From Megamerina dolium (Eukaryota; Arthropoda; Insecta; Diptera; Megamerinidae), in NCBI GenBank assembly GCA_963854835.1, contig OY978526.1:31919073-31983072 (forward strand): DNA of 64,000 nucleotides, read 5' to 3'. The translations under genes and the position numbers were made by a program. Below, piece after piece: positions 57,071 to 64,000 of this stretch. The stretch's first letter is position 1; the number at the start of each line of letters is the position of its first letter. Under the pieces are notes generated by a model that searched no databases, was not told the origin of the DNA, and saw only the letters and a program-made list of their open reading frames with translations.

Positions 57071-57560
57071 GAAACCGAAAAAGGCCGAGGAGTGACTGTC
57101 AACAAAGTCATAGCTACAGATTATGAGAGCATAGAGTCATTTATATCGACTACCTTGAAAAGAATAAAAATATTAGCTTTAGCGCTGTTGGATCGGTTCG
57201 ACACTAATTTGGAGCAAAAACAAAAGCATTTGGCGAAGAAAAAACGTATCTCCCACCAGGGCTCACAAGTCCGCAGAAACAATGGCAGAATTTCATGAAT
57301 CAGATTACGAATTTCTCCCTCATCTGCGACTGCGACTATTTTCCGTTGCCAAATATAAAGAAATTGCTTATCGGTACCAGATTTGGGTCTACTGAAGATG
57401 GCCTCGAGAAATCGTATCATTTGGAAGGCATTACAAAATTGGAGAAACATTAAATGAAGTGTATGAAGATGAAAGGAGGCTATATTGACAAATAAATCCT
57501 TTGATATTCTTTGCTGTCGGGCTATGGAATTTTTAATACGCCCTAAAACAGAGCAATACA
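57066..57560 (+). mobile_element. Mariner transposase, right part
   Basis: Continues the fragment at 49010-49179 after AAGTC. Readable pieces in shifting frames: KPKKAEE, LDRFDTNLEQKQKHLAKKKR, MAEFHESDYEFLPHLRLRLF (replacing the usual LPHPPYSPDLAP) and a C-terminal ITKLEKH-MKCMKMKGGYIDK. Catalytic residues are lost, so the host element was already dead. Confidence 0.7.
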
Positions 57561-58879
57561 AATTCTGTTGCAATCACCGTAGTGGCCGCGTCTAATCGAG
57601 CAAGTATGGAAAATTACCTATTAATTAAAATTAATGAAACAAAATGTAATCTTTATAATTAAATTATTTGCCAGAAATTCGAATGCACACACAGAAACTG
57701 TTTAATTTTTTTGGAAATTAAAAATAATTTCTTGTATCATTTAGGATGAGTACAAATGGCATTTAACTATCGGCAGGTAATTAATTGTTGCTGTAAATTG
57801 TCCACTACTTGTAGAACTCTTCAATACACCTAATAAATACAGCAATATAAATAGCAACTATGTACATTCATATTTATTCATAAATACATATGTGTACAAA
57901 TGAGTGCATGATGATCACTTGGGAATAACATTCTTCTGATCTCGTATGTATTTATATAGTATACTTTGTATGATCGTCTTGGTAGCATTTTCTAGACTAG
58001 TGACGCTTTTGACTTCTTGAGCCTGAGTTGGAATTGATGTGTTTATTGATTTCATATGTGCTGTCAATGTATATTGTACATATTTATGACAAACCGTTGT
58101 TTATGTTTAATTTGTCTTTGCGTAGAGATGAAATTTTTTGAATGAAATGTTTTTGTTGCTATCATATTGTTTGTCTTATTGAATTCCATTATTTGCATTT
58201 TGTTGGCGTACCGTGTGTATGTCGCTTTAATATATAGACAATACACTTGAAAATTTAAAACAACAATAAAGTAGAAATTGATATTATGTTGGGACCACCA
58301 TCAAACTAATATGTAAATACATATGATCTATGTTACCAATAATACATACTCGTACCTACAAAAGCGGAAAGTGATTCTCCCTATATCCATACATACTATA
58401 TGGATGGATGGATATTGTATTTATTTTTGTAAATTCCAGAATGTTAAATGGATTTATCCTTCTTCAACAACACTTACATAAATGAGCTGCTGTTTGAATC
58501 TTTGATAGTGTTACATCTGTATATCAAAGCGGCGAAAATGATATTATTAGTTACCTAATGTATTTGGTTGTTCGTAAAGTAGGTAGGTAATTCGGTTTAT
58601 CTCAAATAGAGAACTTAATTGAATTTCATCACAGCTAACTTCTTATTTAAATTGCATTGTCATTATATCTCTTGACAGCTGAGTAACATAGGAAGATTTG
58701 TTTGTGAAAGAAAATTTGATTCTGTGCAATAGTTTTGTTAGGTGCCCTATAAAATATAGAAGGTCGAAAATAACAGTTTCGACACATTACGATAAAGCAA
58801 ATTCTTGTTCATTACTGGAAAAATATGTTCTATATTTATGCCAAAACTGTTTTGCATAATTTCTTTCCGACAATTTCGA
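57561..58879. other. No recognisable gene
   Basis: AT-rich; short ORFs only; GGAT repeats near 58400-58412. Confidence 0.5.
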
Positions 58880-60090
58880 TCTGGAAGTTGAAGTTCAGTT
58901 GAAGCTGATGAAGGCATTGGTTGATGCAAACCGCCGAATAACAATTCATGAAATATCCACGAAATTACGGGGCATCTCCACAGGCAAAGGTTTTCATTTT
59001 GATAATGAAACACCATATTGCTCATGGAATGCAATAATTATCGCAGTTGATCTTGATAAATATTGCCTGCCATGAACTCTCAGTTTGCTAATTTGACACC
59101 CAATTTTTCATTTCGACTTCTCATTTCGCTTTTCTTAAACAATTCTTTGCACTCTTTTTAAGTTTTTAAACGCTTCAATGAAGCTAACATACTTGTTTGA
59201 CGCCATCTTTCAAATGCTTTTATCAAGATAAAATATGCCGACACACAAGTAATGCCACTGATAAAACTTGTATCTGGCAATTAAAATAAAAGTTGGTAGA
59301 CAATCATTTTTGCCTGTGGAGACGCGCTCTTACATTTATAAAATTTCATCGTTCATGCACACGTGTATCGCCTAGGTTTAATTTCAAAATACGAAATATA
59401 GGTCCCACATGTTCTTACGGAAATAAATTTTCGCTTAAAATATTTCTAAAGAGTCAAGAAAATTCTCCATTTTAGAAGCCAACCATCGTCATTGCGGATT
59501 AAAAGTGGTTGTGTTCAATGTTAAAAGCAAGAGCTTATTATAATTTCCATAACGAAAAGTGCTCCCAATTGGGTGGGATTTTAATAAACAGCTTTTGCAA
59601 ATCAATTCTACAGTTCTACTATTTAATTATTTAATCGAACAGAAGAGGCCGGAATTAATCAATAGAAAAATTATGTATTCTACTAAGGTATGGCAAAGCG
59701 TCGTAGTGTCGGATAAAACAACGGAAAGTTATACGAAAAGTTTAGTGAATCAGAATCACATTCTCTCCTAAACTTCAACAAACAACGTATAAATTATTTT
59801 TAGAGCTTAAGCGAAGATGTTGGAGTTTAAGCACAAGAGTGAATTGGAATGGGGCTGCAACACGGGTACCAGGTTCAAGTTAGATAATTTACAAAACTTG
59901 GTTGGGATGTTTTACCTCACTCACTATATTCTTTAGATCTGACATCTTCTGATGCTTGCTTGTTTCCGTCTCTACAAATCAAATGAGGATTGTCCAAAAT
60001 GACTTGGGCTAGTTTTTCGCCAGCAAAGATCAGAAGTTTTATGCTGGAATTATGCTACACTATATACATATAATCGCTATAAGAAAATCG
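58880..60090 (+). mobile_element. Very decayed mariner
   Basis: Scattered plus-strand pieces in the right order: LMKALVDANRRITIHEIS near 58887-58940 (DNA-binding region), IEQKRPELINRK near 59634-59670, and LGWDVLPHSLYSLDLTSSD at about 59902-59958 (third catalytic region), then FFASKDQKFYAGIM near 60016-60055. The intervening sequence is unreadable. The RPELINRK motif is shared with the 31256-31690 fragment. Confidence 0.55.
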
Positions 60091-60103
60091 TTATTCATTT
60101 TTA

Positions 60104-60158
60104 CAAAAGAAAAACCAAATTACTTTCAAAGAACTCAGTGCATATGAATTTGAAACAA
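60104..60158. repeat. Direct repeat, left copy
   Basis: About 55 bp around AAACCAAATTACTTTCAAAG, repeated at 60896-60952 with about six differences. It lies directly after the decayed mariner's C-terminal end, so it is probably that element's 3' end. Confidence 0.75.
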
Positions 60159-60237
60159 TTTATACTACTTCCAAAATGATGGCAAAATGTATTAGATCAA
60201 AATAGAGAATATTTAATTAAATAAAATATTTATATTA

Positions 60238-60690
60238 CATGGCCTGGAAAGTCCCGAAATTTTTAATGAAAATAAGCGTTTTTCAGGCAAAGTTATATTT
60301 ATTCTTTAACACTTGGTGTAGCGACTTTCCTACATTTGGAAGCTCTTTCTGTAATACGAAACAACCAAGCTTGCGAAATAGGCCTCGGTTTTCGGTTTGG
60401 ATGCTCTTTCGATCTTTCCCTTTCCATTTTTAAAAACACCCACAGCCACAGCTAACACGTACAACTTCATTTTTCAATCACTCAAAATGATTCAATGCAC
60501 TTGCTTGACGATTTCCACATTCGTAATCTCTTTTGGCATGCCTGAGCGAGATGTGTCTTCAGTGCTTGTTCGACCGATCTTAATTCACTAAACCACCGAT
60601 ATGCTATTGCTCTCGAAGGAGCAGATGTAGGATAATATTTCTGCAACCATTGCGATGATTCTTCAGAAATTTTTCCCATATAATCAATGT
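60238..60690 (-). mobile_element. Mariner fragment, other subfamily
   Basis: The minus ORF 60679-60482 reads EESSQWLQKYYPTSAPSRAI and YRWFSE, then in the next frame KIGRTSTEDTSRSGMPKE, a mariner N-terminal paired domain. It then jumps to a C-terminal-like AYFASLVVSYYRK near 60350. GGCCTGGAAAGTCCCGAAAT at 60241-60260 is a plausible terminal repeat. The catalytic centre is deleted. Confidence 0.6.
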
Positions 60691-60895
60691 TTGATCAAGA
60701 TGCGATACTCGTGCTTTTCAATTACTTTAAATACGGCGAAAATAGCGTTACTCAAACGATTGTAACTTCCAAACGAATGGACGAAATGTCATGTCAAACT
60801 TTATGCATAAATTAGGAGCATGTGCGACTAGGGACTCTCACAATGAGTCATAATAATTTTCTAGTAGCTCCACCTCAGGAAGAAAATAGTACTTC

Positions 60896-60952
60896 ATTTT
60901 TATAAAAGATAAACCAAATTACTTTCAAAAAACCCAGTACATATGAATTTGG
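60896..60952. repeat. Direct repeat, right copy
   Basis: See 60104-60158. The two copies bracket the mariner fragment at 60238-60690. Confidence 0.75.
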
Positions 60953-62734
60953 TCAAATTAATTTTTTAATGTTAATTTTTTTTGTTTCGACATTGTGCAC
61001 CGTTTCGGAAGCGAAAGAAGAGCCAATGATCAATTGAATACTTTATAAACGCATATCAAATAAGCTGTTTATGTTAGAGCACCTAACACTATTAGTATGT
61101 ACTCATTTTATTTCAATACAATACAGCACTACTACAATTAAATATTCATTTAATAACTGCATGAATGTGATGTCAATTTTAAATTTAAAAGATTTTCCTT
61201 TTTCATAATTAACATTGGTAAAAATCAACCCTGTTTGCTTTGACATATGTACGTAAACAGTTGAGAATTGCTTAATTTCATGCTATAATTGGTGGTAATA
61301 ATTTATTGTAAAGTGCTATTTAGTATTGTTCAATACAATGACTTTTTTTTACATTCTACATTGTTCTTGTGTAGGTTTTGTGTAAAAATGTAAGTATATA
61401 AAATATATAAATTATATATTATATATACACACATACAGTATACATAAGTATATGTATATCATTTACGAGTTAACCACTAACATTTTAGGGTGTTTGTTTC
61501 ATGGGATGATTTCAAAAATCCATTGTTAAGCAACGCATTCACGTTCGCATGCACACACATGCAAACAATAGTCTTGATATGACTCTCTATTGTTCAATAA
61601 CAATATCATAAATACAATACAACGTTTAGACATCGAAGTTCGTTCGTCATCGAACGTCATTGGAACAATATTTGAACTATATATGTATAGATAAGTATGT
61701 AATATAAACTAGGGTCAAATCACCACTTAGGAGCAACAAATCATAATAAATACAATATACCTATATTGTGTAATTTATCTGAAACCAGTAGCTCGAAACT
61801 ATTTAAAAGCAATGATTCGTCGTCAATATATTTACGTGAGAGCCGTCGTAAATATATTTACGTGAGAGCGGGTCAATTCAGTATGGCGTCAAATACATGA
61901 TAATCTGTTTAGCAAAATATTCGAGGAGTCAAAATTGATTTTAGACCAATGACCACTTGGGCAAATGTACTTAGAATCAATGATAGTTTCTTTTTTTTTT
62001 TTTTGCTATACTATTTGTGGTTTTTTTTTTTTTGTCATACTAATTGCACCCACTCTAATGTAAATATATCTGATAATTGAATTACATTATGCCCTTTATT
62101 GTTTCAATTAATAATAGGTGATTTCAAATCCATTCAAACTTTACTAATATATAATCTCAGCAATAGTTTTGTACTACGGTTGGTTGCCTGTCCATGTAAT
62201 CGACACTATTGTTGGTCATTGTAAGCTGTAGATATGATTATGCTGGTCACCATTGGTTACATTCATTATTATAGAATTATTTGTGATAAATGGTCATGGA
62301 TTACAAATATGTACCTATGAGTAAAAAAGGATTTGCCAGTTTATAATTTTTTGTTGTCCTATTTTAGATTTTGCTGATTATAGAAATATTCTATATATAA
62401 ATTGCTAAATTGCTCCATGTAAATGTGTGATTGCTATTGTTTATGCGTGTTGATATGTGTAATCGGTCGAATCGATTCCACAATCCAATCGCATCGATTT
62501 AATTTGCTGGCCGTGTGAAATCGGAATTTTATGCAAATGGCGAATTAGTGCCGTTACTTAAGTATGTTACGTACCGTTTGTTGTGAAAATAATAGCGATA
62601 TGCAATTAAATGATATTAAAATTTTATTTATGTATGCACTCCATACGAGTAATAATTTATTTGTAACACAGTATTTAAAATTATGATAAGTAAATAAATT
62701 GTTAATCTATTATAATTATACTCATATTTATATA

Positions 62735-62820
<86 letters not shown>

Positions 62821-64000
62821 CGAATATACATATTACATACATATATGTCTGCTGCTAACAATAACTTAAACATTACGTACCATATTTTCCTATTAATTAC
62901 AACTTAACAAAATTACTTTTACTTATTTCACTTATATAATGAGTATATATGTATATGTATATGTACATACATATATACTTCTTCAATCTACAACGATAAT
63001 ATTAGTAGGCGTCTAATTCGAGATTTCAACATAAAGAGTTGGACCATCGGTTGGTTGCTCTTTAAATTTTATGTTTTGATAATGACGCAAAAATGATAGA
63101 AACTGCGCGGTATGAAATATTGAAAACTTATTTCCAAAATTAATGTCGTGTAGTGGTATCATAACGAATATGTAAAAAAATTAATCGAAATCTGTTAATA
63201 AAATTCATAATAATTCACACTAGCTAGTCTCATATTTGCGCGTTCGTCTGTTCAGTACACGATATTGCTGCCAACGTTACCGAAATTATTTGGCTAAAGC
63301 CTAGAACATCAATTAATCGAATTTAACTCATTTAACTCGTATTAGCCCTAAGAGAATTTCGTCTACGTAAAAATCACGAAAATTTTATCAACAAAAATCA
63401 TATTTCCAAATGACGCGCATATTCATTTCGATTGCGCTTTCATAAACCTTTAGAAAATTGTATTTGTGGTTTGAAATCTCGCGTGTAGGCATTAAAATGC
63501 GATTTCATTCTGACTGTGCCATTATTTGGGGTGGTTTTTGTAGAACCGACGGCATCATTTATCCATTGCAGCATTGCAACTTCAACGCAACTCGCTATTG
63601 AGGCATAATAGACACAGTTTTTTGTTTGGGAAAAAAAATTGAAGAGATCGATTTGGACGAGCGCTGTCTTTGCATTACGTACTGTGTACTATTGCGTATT
63701 AAGTTCATCAAACACATAATCACGTTTTAGTGGTGAAATTTTGATTTGACGCCATTGGAGATTTTGTAATGCCGACAATCGAGAAAGAGCACAGGCAGAT
63801 CGAATAAGCCATTTCCATTGGAATGATGTCACAAATATTCCACACTTTTTTTTTTAATTATACAATAATTTTGTAAAACCAACCAACCGATGGCCCGCCC
63901 TTTATACACGTACATACAATATACATCAAATATATGCTTACGCCTGTATAAATGTGAATTTCGAATTAATTGCTGCTATTCAAATGGTCTAAATACGCCG
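60953..64000. other. No recognisable gene
   Basis: Three kilobases of AT-rich sequence. It holds poly(T) at 61989-62004 and 62023-62034, a duplicated TATTTACGTGAGAGC block at 61829-61869, and the long AT tract below. No coding feature or mobile element recognised. Confidence 0.5.
62738..62818. repeat. (AT)40 microsatellite
   Basis: 81 bp of uninterrupted alternating T and A, self-complementary and prone to cruciform formation and length change. The assembled length may not be the true length. Confidence 0.95.

Noticed and set aside
62628..62873. 81-codon minus ORF rich in Tyr-Ile
   Set aside because: It is a translation of the (AT)n tract.
1..64000. CRISPR arrays, bacterial operons, riboswitches
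   Set aside because: The window is clearly eukaryotic (introns, poly(A) signals, retroelements); the repeats seen are microsatellites, LTRs and hairpins.

Overview
This window reads as an AT-rich, repeat-laden chromosome segment of an insect, most likely a higher fly (Diptera: Brachycera). The reasons are a fly-like IntS11 5' end with paired DREF-type promoter sites, very short introns (about 65-100 nt), TATA-type promoters, and a mobile-element mix of mariner, PIF/Harbinger, Jockey-type LINEs, a BEL/Pao LTR element and a tRNA-derived SINE. A tephritid fruit fly would fit, but the sequence alone does not prove the genus. All gene and element calls come from reading the sequence and recalling family motifs; no search was run.

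Genes are few and lie at the left end. The minus strand opens with the first two coding exons of Integrator subunit 11 (1-199, running off the left edge). Two small spliced genes for secreted proteins follow, also on the minus strand (5262-5733 and 8570-9521). After about 9.5 kb I recognise no further host gene, only a few unassigned ORFs (16366-16617, 39551-39784, 42497-42763). Much of the rest is probably intergenic or intronic.

Transposable elements supply most of the recognisable content: (i) at least ten copies or fragments of one roughly 350-bp tRNA-derived SINE; (ii) two PIF/Harbinger elements (12113-13284, with 23-bp terminal inverted repeats, a 3-bp target duplication and remnants of both element genes, and a decayed relative at 14926-15922); (iii) at least eight mariner fossils, several with large internal deletions; (iv) two 5'-truncated copies of a Jockey-type LINE and fragments of other LINEs; (v) a giant hairpin, an inverted duplication of about 0.8 kb per arm (1833-3590), whose breakpoint lies inside a SINE.

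The most striking object is a complete-looking, apparently young LTR retrotransposon at 49180-57065 (minus strand). It has two 492-bp LTRs that I read as identical, a 5-bp AAGTC target duplication, a tRNA-Tyr-type primer binding site and a polypurine tract, and it is inserted into a dead mariner. It carries one long ORF, a 661-codon BEL/Pao-type gag, and no pol that I can find. The rest is long non-coding sequence: a 2.2-kb leader and a 2.6-kb tail. These are studded with short near-perfect hairpins, often with 7-8 bp stems around a GTA loop. Two roughly 610-bp tandem units in the tail carry equivalent 10-bp stems that differ by two compensatory base-pair changes. This looks like a gag-only, trans-mobilised element with conserved structured RNA or DNA, and it is my main candidate for something undescribed.
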